Part shown: positions 1-11,877 of the stretch, one piece after another
How the letters are laid out: every line of letters begins with the position of its first letter
Numbering within the stretch: the stretch's first letter is position 1
Made by a program: the position numbers and the translations under genes
Origin: Galeopsis tetrahit
Taxonomy: Eukaryota > Streptophyta > Magnoliopsida > Lamiales > Lamiaceae
Assembly (NCBI GenBank): GCA_963675135.1
Contig: OY776128.1
Coordinates: 74,406,670 to 74,470,669 of the forward strand
DNA: 64,000 bases
Direction of reading: 5' to 3'
Notes under the pieces: generated by a model
The model's database searches: none
Seen by the model: only the letters and a program-made list of their open reading frames with translations
What the model was told of the DNA's origin: nothing

Positions 1-595
1 TTCACGCTCACAATTCCGTTAGTTTTTTACGGAAAAATCTTGTGGGACCATTTTTGTTCAAAATGGGACCATTTTCGTGAACATAAATTCTCTTGGGACC
101 ATATTTGCATTTTACCCCCACCGGTACTCCGGTAATACAATTTTCTCTTTTTTCTGTCCAAGAAAAAAAGACAAAACACACGATAATTTACTTCTCACTT
201 GCATTGCATGTAAATTCGTATTGCAGGTCCTTATTCACTTGAATTTCAACTCCTTGAACCATGCTCTGGCCTTTCTCAAAGAAATTCAGATTTATTATTT
301 ATACTAGTGCAAAACTCGCGTATTACGCGAGATGCAAGATTGTAAAAAAATAAAAGAAAAAACTGTCAAAGAAAGGAGAGAAATTAAATAAGTTAACTGT
401 TACACAAGAAAAAAAGAAATTCTATAAAATTAGAAAATCAAAATGGAGGAAAAAATGGAATGACAAGTAGGAAATAATGGATTCAAAATTAGTATATAAG
501 GGTAGATATTTTAGTAAAAATAATAACCAGCATCAAAACTAGTTTTAAATGTAGTTTAATTTGGGCTGTGTGGGATGATCCAGGCCATTTATATG
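1..595. other. Non-coding left edge, remnant of a duplicated flank
   Basis: No convincing coding sequence is visible. The stretch around 125-260 (ACACACGATAA, then CTTGCATTGCATG) and the stretch around 515-545 (AGTAAAAATAATAACCAGC) recur in the same order at about 26195-26310 and 26340-26370, just downstream of the cysteine-rich peptide gene at 26615. I infer that this edge is the 3' flank of a lost copy of that gene. A short palindrome (CTCGCG-TATTA-CGCGAG region) lies at 315-331. The first 115 bases repeat the phrase GGGACCATTTT, which suggests the end of an unrelated repeat. Confidence 0.4.
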
Positions 596-700
596 CTATA
601 TATGCGGGCTGGGTTGATTGCCAGCCCACCGGGGCCCGGTGGTTCGATACCCGCATGGGCACTCTCTTGGCGCGGGTTCGAACCCTGCCCTTAATTTTAG
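596..700 (+). repeat. Possible pol III-type (SINE-like) fragment
   Basis: Two box B-like strings occur here, GGTTCGATACC near 642 and GGTTCGAACCC near 678, in a GC-rich island within AT-rich DNA. No good box A and no poly-A end are visible, so this may only be a degraded tRNA-derived repeat. Confidence 0.2.
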
Positions 701-827
701 TTCAAAAACGGCTTACAACCGTTGCTAGCTATTAGCTATCGACCTAAGCTCATGCATACATATTAAGAAAATATATAATTAACTTCTCATTTTACTCTTA
801 ATCAATGCTTGTAATTCTCATTAAAGA

Positions 828-1185
828 TTTTTTTTTTTAATTCATGTCCATAATTTCTTATATTGGTTAATTTATGTACAATTTTTGTCTTTTTACAACC
901 AATAACGAGAATTTTTTTTTATGTCTCGTAACTTTAACCTTTTTTTTTAAAAAAAAGTCCTAGAAAAGATTTTAATTCTTTTATTTACGTCCCATAATTT
1001 CGTAACTAGGTTAATTTACGTCTTTTTTTTTATTCTGTAAATTGTAAATATTGACTTGTAATTTTTTTTTTAATCCACATGATAATTGTTTATCCACGCT
1101 ATACAAGTCAAGATCGACCACGTTCCAATTTAAGTCGGTTATCCATATTTTTAATGCGAAAGTGACAAAAGAGAAACATTGAGAA
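828..1185. repeat. Left copy of a ~360 bp dispersed duplication
   Basis: This block matches 25773-26130 almost base for base for long stretches: TTCATGTCCATAATTTC at 840, then AATAACGAGAA, CCACATGAT, and the closing phrase GTGACAAAAG near 1161. The second copy lies immediately downstream of the cysteine-rich peptide gene at 26615. The block therefore appears to belong to the duplicated unit that carries those genes. Confidence 0.7.
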
Positions 1186-1343
1186 TGACCATGAGTGAGG
1201 GGGAGTGTTAGGAATTAATAATACACAAGAATTAATTCTCCACCTCTCTAAAAGTTCGGACTTTTAGATGAGACGGAATTCTTTCAGAGCTAGAACATTG
1301 AGATGATATTAATAAGGGTAGAATTAAGAGATTATTAACCCCA

Positions 1344-1745
1344 GAGTACAAAATCTGCCCCCTAAGTGTGTGCTGATACATCCGCATTTTTAAAAAAAAT
1401 TATTCCACTTGTCAACACAAAATCCAAGATAAAAGGTCTCTTCTACCCTTGATTTTTCTTTTTACAAACATTAATATTTCATCTGTCTTCTCTCTCTTCC
1501 CTCACTCAGTAATTTCCTCTCTCTTCTCTCTTCTCTCTCTTCTCCCCTCCAGAAATTGGAGTGGTCTATCAACACGCCTCTTCATTTCCGGCGGCCCTCC
1601 AACGACGACGACGACACGGGTGGTGGGTTCACGGTCTCCATCTTCCTCGGCCCGCTCCCGGCTTCGTCTTCTAACAGCGGCGACCATAGCGATGTGGCTT
1701 CGTAACGTTTGTTCGAAACCCTCCTCCACGCCGTTGCAGAGCCTG
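1344..1745 (+). repeat. Left terminal inverted repeat of the Pack-MULE
   Basis: Pairs with 4650-5034. The inner half is GC-rich and pyrimidine-rich and stays open in several frames, which explains the overlapping open frames on both strands. Tip sequence AGTACAA, then TAAGTGTGTGCTGATACAT. Confidence 0.75.
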
Positions 1746-2291
1746 AATGCTCCGTCAAGGGGCTCGTCTTCTACGACCGCGTGGTGGCGGCGTAGATCTA
1801 GGATTTTGTGGGTGGTGTTGACACACTGAGTTGACTCGGTAAATTTTTATTTTGGTGCCTCTCTCTAAAAATCCATCTACTTTCTTTACTTTAGAAAATA
1901 TTGTTAAAATTCAGCTTCTGATTTGGGGCTTTTGTTTTAGTTACTCTTCTTTTTGTTTATTCTTAGGTAAAATTGTGTTCCTGGGTATATCGATGACGAA
2001 ATACCTGTTCCTGGGTGGATGTGTATATCGATGACGAAAATTGTTTATATCGATGTGTAAAACAGGTATTTCGACCACGTTCTTGGGTGGATGAAGAAAT
2101 CTGTAAACCCTCTCATCAATGGCGTTTTGGGATCTGATTGTTGTTTTGTTTCTGTAGTTTTTGAATCAGATTTGTGGTTTTTTTTGGGAGTGTTTTCTTG
2201 ATTTATTTCTTTAGTTTGTGAATCAAATTTTGTTTCTTTAGTTTTTGAATAAAATTTGTAAACCCTTTCGACATTTTTCCAGATCCTCTGA

Positions 2292-2828
<537 letters not shown>

Positions 2829-2830
<2 letters not shown>

Positions 2831-2870
2831 GACGAGCCATACATAAACATGCACTATGGTGCCATCATAG
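2829..2870 (+). other. Exon-like stretch, unrecognised
   Basis: Bases between an AG (GACAG at 2824-2828) and GTAAG (about 2871) read GDEPYINMHYGAIIG without a stop. It may be another captured exon. I do not recognise the family, and the stretch is short enough to be chance. Confidence 0.25.
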
Positions 2871-3199
2871 GTAAGCTGTCAAAAGTATTATTCATTTTTG
2901 TAAATTTGATGAACTATTTTGATTTATGGCATATGGACAAATGACAATGATGTGTGATATATGTTATATATCTCCTGAAAGCTTATTACATGATCTGTGC
3001 ATGAGCGTAAGAAACAAGAAATTTTTATTAAAACTTTTAAGGTGATGAGAAGGGACAAGATGCAGAAATAAAAGGTCTAAAATACTTGATGATTAGAAGC
3101 TCTTCAAGAAACCCAAAATTTTACTCTAAAGATTCCTCTCAGTCCTTCTGTTTCCCTAACTTCCTTCTGTTTCCCTAACTTTTTTAATTTATAACTTAA

Positions 3200-4080
3200 T
3201 GTATAATAGTGCTTCTTGATGTTCAGTGTTATGTTGATGTTCAATATTTAATTATATTCGGTGTTCAATATTTAATATATATGTCGATATTCAGTTTTAT
3301 GTTGATGTTCAATATTTAATTATATTCAATATATATAGATATTCGGTGTTCAATATTTAATATGTATGTCGATATTCAGTTAAAAGAAAATTGAATTAAT
3401 AAAGTTTAATAAAAAAATTTGAAGAAAAGTTGATAGAAAAGTATATTATACTACTAATTAATTAATATATAACTAAAAATTAAAAATTTTGAATTTAAAA
3501 TTTGACGTAATTTTTGAAAAATAATTCTGAATAATCAAGTAAATTCTGATTTAAAAAAATTGTGTGAATTAAAAATTTTAAAAAATCTGAATAATAATTT
3601 TAAAATAAAAATTTGGAGTCAAAATATAAATAAAAAAATTGAATAAATCTAATTTGAACCCAAAATGTTCAATATACTTATCGATGTACAACAATTATGT
3701 AAATATTCAATATACTTATCGATGTACAATAATTATGTAAATGTTCAATATACTTATTGATGTAAGTGTTCAATATACTTATCGTTGTACAATATATATA
3801 TAATTACTATTAATTAAAATCTGAATATAAAATCTTAATAAAGAAGATTAAATTAATAAAATTTAATAAAAAAGTTTGATTTAAGTTGATAGAAAAATTC
3901 AATATATATATAATTACAATTAATTAAAATCTTAATAAAGAAATTGAATTAATAAAATTTAATAAAATATGATTTGACAAGTCAAAGTCAAAGTTAAAAT
4001 TTAATAAAAAAAATTTTTGGAAAAAAATGAATAAAAAAAATTCAAGTAAAATTTGAATTAATGCAGGAAAAAAATACATG
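3200..4080. other. AT-rich interior of the Pack-MULE with short repeats
   Basis: No gene. Short direct repeats dominate: variants of TGTTCAATATTTAATTATATTC near 3240-3380 and variants of TGTTCAATATACTTATCGATGTA at 3666-3795. There are also runs of AATTAATAAAATTTAATAAAA. Confidence 0.7.
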
Positions 4081-4649
4081 TATATCCAAATGGTAATTGA
4101 GGGGGTGTATTGATGAAAGTTGTGGGGTAGTGATTGAAAAATTGGGAAACACTAGTCCATGCCCATTACCAGGCCCAATGACTAGCCTAATATACTGGGC
4201 GGCCGCCGCCGCCTGGGAAATTGTCGGCAACAGGGCGAGATGTGGATCTCCGACGTCGTTGTGAAGGGCCGCTTTCAGGCCATAAAAAACCCTCTTAACA
4301 CCATAAAAAATTCAAAGATCTCAAACTTCCACACCAAAAGACATGTCTTTTGTTTCAATTTTTTTTTCAAATTTCACATTATAAACTCATCAAGAAATGT
4401 AATAAGGAAAAACATAAAAAATCAAGGATCTGACCTCTCAACATAAAAAAATCTGAAAATTTAAAGGACCCAGCAAATCGGAGGAATAAGAACCAGAAAA
4501 TTAAAAGAATACAGAAAATTCAAAAACTAACTTAAAATGAAAAAAATCAGAGGAAAAAATCGGAGGAGGAGGAGGAACGAACATCTTTCTTCTTCAAACA
4601 GAGGGGCGGCGGCGGCCTTCAAACGGAGGCGGTGGTGAGAGAGTAGCAG

Positions 4650-5034
4650 CAGCGGCGTGGAGGTAGGAGGGTTTCGAACAAACCTTAGTAGTCGAAGCCG
4701 GGAGCGGGCCGAGGAAGATGGAGCCCGGGAACCCACCACCCGTGTCGCCGGCGTCGTTGGAGGCCGCCGGAAAATGGAGAGGGGGTGTCGAACGTCCACT
4801 CCAATTTGAGAGTGAAGAGAGAAGAAATAAATGAGAGAGAGAAAAGGGAGAGGAATTAAATGAGAGAGAGAAGATGGGAGTTAAAGGGGTAGTGTGATTT
4901 GCAGGTTGATTAGATGGGAGAGAGAGAAGGAAATTTAAGGGCACAATGGTCTTTGCCCCCTTAAGAATTGTATCTCCTCACACTTTATTAATCACATGTA
5001 TCAGCACACACTTAAAGACTCCCAATTGTACTAG
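4650..5034 (-). repeat. Right terminal inverted repeat of the Pack-MULE
   Basis: Reverse complement of 1344-1745. The GC-rich inner half gives spurious open frames on the minus strand (4527-4944). The outer part contains ATGTATCAGCACACACTTA, the mirror of the left tip. Confidence 0.75.
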
Positions 5035-5049
5035 AGAAAACTTTGCCCT

Positions 5050-5120
5050 AGAATTAATATAAATAATAAGATAGCAAATTAAAGAGAAACATTAATCTAT
5101 TGCAAAATAAAGGAAATGAG
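5050..5120 (-). pseudogene. Relic 3' flank of a cysteine-rich peptide gene
   Basis: The string GATAGCAAATTAAAGAGAAA near 5070, followed by CATTAATCTATTGCAAAATAAAGGAAATGAGA, matches the DNA downstream of the intact genes (near 26427-26475 and 31836-31898). No cysteine-rich coding sequence follows, so the gene of this copy has been lost or replaced. Confidence 0.45.
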
Positions 5121-5515
5121 ATGCAATATAAGAGAAAGGCTTGCGGGAATCAAGTTAACGATCAGTGCATGTGCCACGTCAATTCCGGCAGAAAGACAAC
5201 GTAACACGAAAATTTGGGACTAGATTGGTACATTAAACTTTTTTAGAACCATTTTATTAAAAAATGTGAAAAGTTACGAGAGTAAAATGGATCAATATCT
5301 TGTCTATCAAAACGAGACTATTTAAAGATGATTGAGTTCTGCAGGTAATTAATTTGCAGATATGAGTTTAGAATAGGGAAAATTGTGTAAAACTTCATTT
5401 GGGCCAAATTTTTAGGAAAAAATGCAAGCCCACTTTTTTTTTTGTTTAGAGCTTCTAAGTGGAACCTAAAATGACAATTCTACCCTTATTTTTACTAGAT
5501 TTTCTCTCTCTCTCA
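5121..5515. other. Intergenic stretch without visible gene
   Basis: AT-rich DNA with no supported coding region or RNA. It ends in a short CT run (5503-5514) that overlaps the hAT target site. Confidence 0.6.
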
Positions 5516-5740
5516 TAGGGGTGAAAACGGATCGGATACGGACGGATAGTGCTTATACCGTATCTTAAACCATATTTTTTTCTCGAATTCGGAGTCGGAT
5601 ACGGAAAAGTCGGATTCGGATACGAATTCGAAATATTCGGTATACGGATACGGAACGGATATCGGACGAATCCGGGCCGGATTCGAATAACTATAATCGG
5701 ATAATATATTTCAAATGGCACTACAAGAAAACTGCATTTT

Positions 5741-6130
5741 AGCCGTGAAAATTTTTGTCGCTAATTCTAATATTTTCGTCGCTAACGTGAGTTAGCGATG
5801 AAATAATTTTGTCGCAGGATTTGTTGCTATACGCCCATCGCTAACGTGTTTGCGATAAAAAAAATTAATTTTGTCGCAAATGTTTGCAATGAAAATTTGA
5901 GTTTCATCGCAAAATATTAGCGACGAAAATATAAGTTTCATCGCAAAATATTAGTGACAAAAATATGAGTTTCATCACAAAATGTTTGCGAGGAAAATCA
6001 AACATTTGTCGCAAACACGTTAGCTACGGGTGTATAGCAACAAATTCCGCGACAAAATTATTTCATCGCTAACTCACATTAGCGACGAAAATATTAGAAT
6101 TAGTGACAAATTTTTCCGTGTTTAAAATAG
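5741..6130. repeat. Large inverted repeat in the CACTA subterminal region
   Basis: About 150-base arms (5741-5890 and about 5990-6130) are near-perfect reverse complements around a ~100 bp spacer. Landmarks are AATTCTAATATTTTCGTCGC with its mirror GCGACGAAAATATTAGAATT, and ATTTCATCGCTAACTCAC with its mirror GTGAGTTAGCGATGAAAT. RNA reading through would form a long hairpin. Confidence 0.8.
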
Positions 6131-6239
6131 TAGCTCCTTACTTCGTGGCTAATTTTTTTGCGATAAATATTTTAATTTCGTTGCAAATGTTAGTGATGAA
6201 ATCCATATTTTTGTCACTAATATTTGGCTATGGATATCC

Positions 6240-6430
6240 GATTTACGAATCATATCTAAACCCACTTTCGCACTCGACCAACCCAACCCGCACCCGACCC
6301 GCCCCAACACGTACCTAACTCACACCCGACCCCAACCCAACTCAATCGTTCTCTTAACCCACTTCTGCACTCGACCCGCCTCGCCCCAACCGACCCCAAC
6401 CCAACCCAACCCGCACCCACATACCCCCTC
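6240..6430. repeat. C-rich low-complexity tract (ACCCGACCC-type)
   Basis: Irregular repeats of CCCGACCC, CCCAACCC and CCGCACCC with no periodic unit. Non-coding. It lies inside the CACTA. Confidence 0.7.
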
Positions 6431-6459
6431 CCCCATTTTATTTAAATAAATATTTATTT

Positions 6460-6535
6460 GGTCTTCGTGGGAATTGATCCCGGGTGGATGGGCGCCCATA
6501 GCTGGGCGCCTACCACTCGGGCAGACAACTCTTTG
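6460..6535 (-). repeat. Possible tRNA-derived (SINE-like) fragment
   Basis: On the minus strand a box A-like TGCCCGAGTGGTAG is followed about 40 bases later by GGGATCAATTCC, a weak box B. No poly-A tail or target duplication was found. Confidence 0.3.
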
Positions 6536-7199
6536 GTTCGATTTTTAATATTAATTATATATGTATTCAATTGTTACTAATTTAGTTATTTTTACTCATT
6601 TAATAATTTATTTCACATATATTAATTGATTAATTTTTAACTTGTAACAATTATATATATATATATATTCGTGTATATATATTGTAATTTTTAAAACAAT
6701 TCCAATTGTAAAAAATCAATGTTATTTTAATTTTTTTTAAAAATATAATAAATATTATATCCAATATTAATTCTCTCATCTTTATGTCCATCTTCATTTG
6801 CATCATTATATTTATAAATATTTTTATAAACATTCATACTGATTTGTAAGACACAAAATTTAGAGAATTATTAAACATTTAATTATATAAATTGATTTTC
6901 TTGATTTAATATGCATAGTTGGAGTAGTACTCTTCCCTCATTTTTAGTGGGAATAACAATAAACAATTAATAAAATCAAGAAAACAGAAAAACAAAAAAC
7001 AAATTATATAGAATGAAATCAAGAAATTATACCCCAAAATTAATCAAATAAAAAACTTAATATGTCAAATTAATGAGTAAAAATAAATGAAATTATATTG
7101 ATCCTATTATTTCAAACAACATACTGTTGGAATCATCTCTATTATTTCACATTGTGCATGCACTCAAACTTTTTTCCTTTATTATGTTTAAACAACAAC

Positions 7200-8575
7200 C
7201 ATTTTTAATTCATGAGAATTAATTAAACATGAAAAAATCTATTTCATCACAAAAATATTCGAGACGAAATATAATTTTCGTTATTGTTCTGATTATTAAC
7301 AATTAAATAAAATATTGTGTTGCTAATATAGTGAAGAAATATTTTAATTTTCTCTCGAATATTAAATTCACAAAATTAGTCATGCAAATTTTAATTTTGT
7401 CACTAAAATATTAGCGACGAAATATAATTTTCATTGTTGCTCTTATTATTAACAACAAAATAAAATAATTTGTTGAAAGTGTAGCGATAAAATATTTTAA
7501 TTTTGTTGCAAAAATTAATTCCAAGAAATTAGCCACAAAAAATATATTTCATCGCAAAATAATAGCGACTAAATATAATTTTCATTGTTGTCCTTATTAT
7601 TAACAACAAAATAAAAGAATTTATTGCTAGTTTAGCAATTAAATATTTTTATTTCATCGCAAAAAGTAATTTCAATAAATTAGCCACAAATTCTATTTCA
7701 TCGCAAAATATTAGCGACGAAATATAATTTTCATTGTTGTTCTGATTATTAACAACAAAATGAAGCAATCCGTTGCTAGTATAGTGATGAAATATATTAA
7801 TTTCATCGCAAAAATTAATTTCAATAAATTGGCCATGAAAAATTCTATTTCATCGTAAAATATTAGTGACGAAATATAATTTTCATTGTTGTTCTGCTTA
7901 TTAACAACAAAATGAAGCAATTTCTTTCTAATATAGCGATTAAATATATAAATTTTGTTTCAAAAATTAATTTAAAAAATTAGACACAAAAATTTCAATT
8001 TCATCGCAAAATATTAGCAAGAAAATATAATTTTCATTGTTGTTCTGAATATTAACAACAAAATGAAGCAACTTGTTACTAATATAGTGATGAAATATAT
8101 AAATTTTGTTGCAAAAATTAATTTCAAGAAATTAGCCACGAAAATTTCTATTTCATCGCAAAATATTAGGAACGAAATATAATTTTCATTGCTGTTCAGA
8201 TTATTAACAACAAAATGAAGCAATTTGTTGCTAATATAGCGATGAAATATATAAATTTTGTTGCAAAAATTAATTTAAAAAAGTTAGCCACAAAAATTTC
8301 TATTTCATCGCAAAATATTTGCAACGAAATAAAATTTTCATAGCTGTTCTGATTATTAACAACAAAATGAAGCAATTTGTTGCTAATATAGCGATGAAAT
8401 ATATAAATTTTGTTGTAAAAAATAATTTCAAGAAATTAGCCACGAAAATTTCTATTTCATAGCAAAATATTGACGACGAAATATAATTTTCATTGCTGTT
8501 TTGATTATTAACAACAAAATGAAGCAATTTGTTGCTAATATAGCGATGAAACATATAAAATTTGTTGCAAATATT
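7200..8575. repeat. Tandem array of ~152 bp units inside the CACTA
   Basis: Roughly nine direct copies, marked by ATTATTAACAACAAAATGAAG or variants near 7292, 7443, 7601, 7746, 7899, 8050, 8202, 8352 and 8506. Later copies resemble each other more than early ones. The minus-strand open frames here share the same repeated peptide and are by-products of the array. Confidence 0.85.
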
Positions 8576-8693
8576 AAATCTAACAATTTAGTGACGAAAA
8601 TTTATATTTCGTTGCTAAAAATTGATTTTAGCGATGAAATTTAGATTTGTCGCAAAATTTTCGTCGCTATTCCCCCCGTTTCTTGTAGTGTGG

Positions 8694-9340
8694 AAATCAT
8701 CAAAATGTGATTGAAACACATAAAAAATCAACAAACATGAAATCATCAAAATATATCCTTCGTAAACATCACCACTCCAGCACAACATAACGCCTAAGAA
8801 GACATATATAATATTATACCCAAGCATGAATAAAGCAATCAACAAACTACTCCTAAGCCAAAGAATTACAGTTCAAAGTAATTATCAATGTTTTTCAAAA
8901 TCTGAAGAAAAGAACAACACAAAATCGCACCACCTCCTCGGCCATTGTCGCTACAAAAAATGGGAACAGAGTCGCATCTGTTTCTGTGGGTCGCCTCCAT
9001 GGATTGTCGAAAGAGAGAGAGATAAAAGGGGGGTTCTGAGACAGTCGATTGAAAGAACAATTGAAATAAAATGTGAAACTATCAAAAGTGGAATAATTGA
9101 TTTCAATCCATTTTTATGTTCTACAATTGGTTTTTGGTAAGGAAATGTACACTCTAATTCTTCTCGTAGATTACAAATTGATATGTCCCAGTCCATGAAT
9201 ATTTAATTTTTCTAATTTATTGTATGGTGCAAACTTAGATGAACCATTTTGATTTTATCCATATAAAAAAATGGAATGATAATTGAATAATTGACTATGT
9301 GTGGACATAAGTTATATTACTAAATTATGGTTTGTTAAAT
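8694..9340. other. Interior of the hAT element, no gene recognised
   Basis: Short overlapping open frames exist on both strands (8826-9196), but none shows a known domain. The sequence is unlike the flanking element ends and may be captured host DNA. Confidence 0.4.
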
Positions 9341-9350
9341 TTACATTTAG

Positions 9351-9423
9351 GTTTCTGTGGTGTAGTGGTTATCACGTCAGCTTTACACGCTGCAGGTCCC
9401 CGGTTCGATCCCGGGATAAAATA
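9351..9423 (+). tRNA. tRNA-Val(UAC)-like sequence with broken acceptor stem
   Basis: The sequence has a D-arm (GGTGTAGTGGTTATCAC), an anticodon loop TTTACAC with anticodon TAC at 9384-9386, and an intact T-arm (CCCGG-TTCGATC-CCGGG). Its 5' acceptor strand GTTTCTG should pair with CAGAAAC, but the 3' side reads ATAAAAT, leaving at least three mismatches. The lowest pair of the anticodon stem is also lost. Both internal pol III promoter boxes remain. I judge it a tRNA-Val pseudogene carried inside a hAT element, 177 bases from its right end. Confidence 0.75.
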
Positions 9424-9647
9424 TGGGAAAAGTCGAATACGGTCGGATATTATGTATTCCGAATCCGAATTCGAATCCGAAGTCAACTATCCGTATCTGA
9501 ATCCGTATCCGCCCGGATACTAAATTTTTATACCGAATTCGTATCCGACCGGATACGGTTCCGGATCGGTCGGGAAATATTCGATCCGTTTTCACCCCTA
9601 CTCTCTCAGCCTAGTACATCCAAAAAATTTTACTTTTCTTTCACGTA

Positions 9648-11144
9648 CACTACAAGAAAATAATTAATTGGCTAGGGAATATTTTGTAGGCAATAATTCC
9701 AATTTTGTAGGCATTTATATTTACCTACGTAATACCAACGAAAACCATTCGTATGAAATTCGCTCGTAGGTAATTCGGTTGCCCACGCAAATTTAATCCG
9801 TAGGCAATTAATTACCTACCACATTTTCGTAGCAAATCCATAACATTTCGGTAGGTAATATGATTACCATAATAAATGAAATTCCGTAGGTAAATATCAA
9901 CTACGAAATATTTCGTTGGTAATTCCGTAGTTAAATTTGGCAACAAACATTTCGGTGGAAAAATTTTTAATATATATTTTTTAAATTTTTTATTAATAAA
10001 TTATATTTTTAGCCTTAGCCTACAAAATAAATTCATTCAAAATTGGACCAGCCGGTTTAACCGGTCTAACTATGAATCGATCATAAAACCGATTCAAAAA
10101 GTGTTAAAATATATAAACATTTTAAAAATACAAATTTAGGTGCACATTAGGCCCCTTTTATAATGTTTTTCTCTCATGTTTCTTGTACTCCTTATTCGAT
10201 GTGGGACAAAAAATTTATGGTTGTTGGTTACTAACTTATTAATACTACTACTTTTATATTGTTTTTTCTCTTATGTTTTTTCTACTCTTTCGATGTGGGA
10301 CATAATAAAGTTCATATGTTTATTTGTTATAACACTATTGTTTTTCTAAGTTCCTAGCTAATTTTGTAAGTAATACAATTAGATAATTTATACATATAAA
10401 TACCTAGGAAAATTTTCGTAGGCAAATAAATAAACAAATCACCTACAATCATTTTGGTAGGGAAATGTTATCTTGCCTACGAATTATTTTGTAGGTAAAT
10501 CAATATTTTCTAAGTTCCTAGCTAATTTTATAGGTAATACAATTAGATAATTTATACATATAAATAGCTAGAAAAAATTTCGTAGGTAAATAAATAAACA
10601 AATCACCTACAATCATTTTGGTAGGGAAATGCTATTTTGCCTACGGATTATTTTGTAGGTAAATCATTATTTTTTAAGTTCCTAGCTAATTTTGTAGGTA
10701 ATACAATTAGATAATTTATACATATAAATAGCTAGGAAAATTTTCGTAGGCAAATAAATAAACAAATCACCTACAATCATTTTGGTAGGGAAATTCTATT
10801 TTATCTACGGATTATTTTGTAGGTAAATCAATATTTTTTAAGTTCCTAGCTAATTTTGTACGTAATACAATTAAATAATTTATACATATAAATAGCTAGG
10901 AAAGTTTTCGTTGGTAAATAAAAAAAAATCACCTACAATCGTTTTGGTAGGAAAATGCGATTTTACCTACGGATTATTTTGTAGGTAAATCACCATCAGA
11001 TTTTTTCTTGGTAATTTCGTGGGTGAAAATGTGTAAAATAATTTATAAAGATCCGTAGACAATCTGTAGGCAATTCTCAATATTTAAAGACGAAATTATT
11101 TTCGTTGGAAAATTATGTAGGCAATTCAACAATTTCTTGTAGTG
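9648..11144. mobile_element. Second non-autonomous CACTA element
   Basis: Begins CACTACAAGAAAA (9648) and ends TTTCTTGTAGTG (11144), with a 3 bp duplication GTA on both sides (9645-9647 and 11145-11147). Its subterminal motifs differ from the first CACTA: TTTTCGTAGGCAAATAA and TTTTGTAGGTAAATCA. No transposase is present. It begins only 48 bases beyond the hAT end. Confidence 0.88.
10340..10995. repeat. Four tandem 164 bp units in the second CACTA
   Basis: The phrase TTCCTAGCTAATTTT starts at 10351, 10515, 10679 and 10843, a constant step of 164. Each unit carries TTTTCGTAGGCAAATAAATA (or a variant) and ACAATCATTTTGGTAGG. The regular step implies unequal exchange or slippage. Confidence 0.9.
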
Positions 11145-11877
11145 GTATCTCAAGATTAAAAGATGTAGTTTTGAGAAGTTAGTTTTATTTTATTTTCTAT
11201 CACTTTTTTTTCTTTTTTATATTATATAAAATTGAGAAATTAGTTTTTTTTTTCTTTTTACATTATATTTGCATTTACATTTTATTCAAAAATGATTTAC
11301 ATTCAAATTGTAAGGCATTAACTAAGTAATATAAATATTATTTTTTATTGTTGTGAGGATTAATATTATTATTAAGTATTATTTTAATTCATAATATTAA
11401 TTTTTAATATGTTTAATTATCATTATTGTTGTGTGTTCATATTATTTGAATATGTTTAATTATTTACTTCATTATTTACTGCATTATTTTTCACATCATT
11501 AATTAATATTATTATTTTATATTTGTATTCAAATTTTATTCAAAAAATATTTATTTGTTCCGATTTTGTTTGTTTAGATTTTTTAATGGAATTGAATTTT
11601 TTTTTTTTAGATTTTTTAATGGAATTGAAAAATTAATTTTTTTTACTTTTCTTTCACGTTATTTCTTTTTTTATTTTATATTTATTTGATTTTGTTCAAA
11701 AATTATTTATGTTCAAATTTTAAATTATAGAATAATTTTTTTTCTATTTATTTAGTTTTTTTATATAATATTATATTATTATATTTCATTATATAGTAGA
11801 ATACTTTTTTGTTTCTATTTTATTTAGTTTTTTTTTATATAATATTACATTATTATATTTCATTATATTGAGTTATG
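11145..11877. other. Very AT-rich intergenic DNA
   Basis: Long T and A runs and TATTAT repeats. No supported gene or RNA. Confidence 0.6.

Larger units (their letters stand above)
5719..8690. mobile_element. Non-autonomous CACTA element nested in the hAT
   Basis: It begins CACTACAAGAAAA (5719) and ends TTTCTTGTAGTG (8690), the classic CACTA/EnSpm inverted termini. A 3 bp duplication TGG flanks it (5716-5718 and 8691-8693). It is filled with subterminal-type motifs (GCGACGAAAATATTAG, TTTCATCGCAAAAT) in both orientations. No transposase frame is present. The open frames on the minus strand at 7711-8554 are repeats of the same unit, not genes. Confidence 0.88.
5516..9600. mobile_element. Non-autonomous hAT element, split by a nested CACTA
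   Basis: The ends are inverted copies of TAGGGGTGAAAACGGATCG, read directly at 5516 and in reverse complement ending at 9600. A perfect 8 bp target duplication CTCTCTCA flanks it (5508-5515 and 9601-9608), the size hAT transposases make. Both subterminal regions are rich in CCGGATACGG/CCGAATCCG motifs (5520-5700 and 9430-9590), which produce spurious open frames. Without the nested CACTA (5719-8690) the hAT body is about 1.1 kb and contains no transposase. It includes a tRNA-Val-like sequence at 9351. Confidence 0.85.

Noticed and set aside
1449..1829. Open frame of 126 codons on the plus strand and overlapping minus frame
   Set aside because: Lies in the long inverted arm of the Pack-MULE and is mirrored at 4527-4944; composition-driven, no domain.
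7711..8554. Three related minus-strand open frames that look like a small gene family
   Set aside because: They are successive units of the 152 bp array inside a CACTA; the peptide similarity comes from the DNA repeat.
9351..9423. Functional tRNA-Val gene
   Set aside because: At least three acceptor-stem mismatches and a lost anticodon-stem pair make aminoacylation unlikely; kept as a tRNA-like pseudogene.
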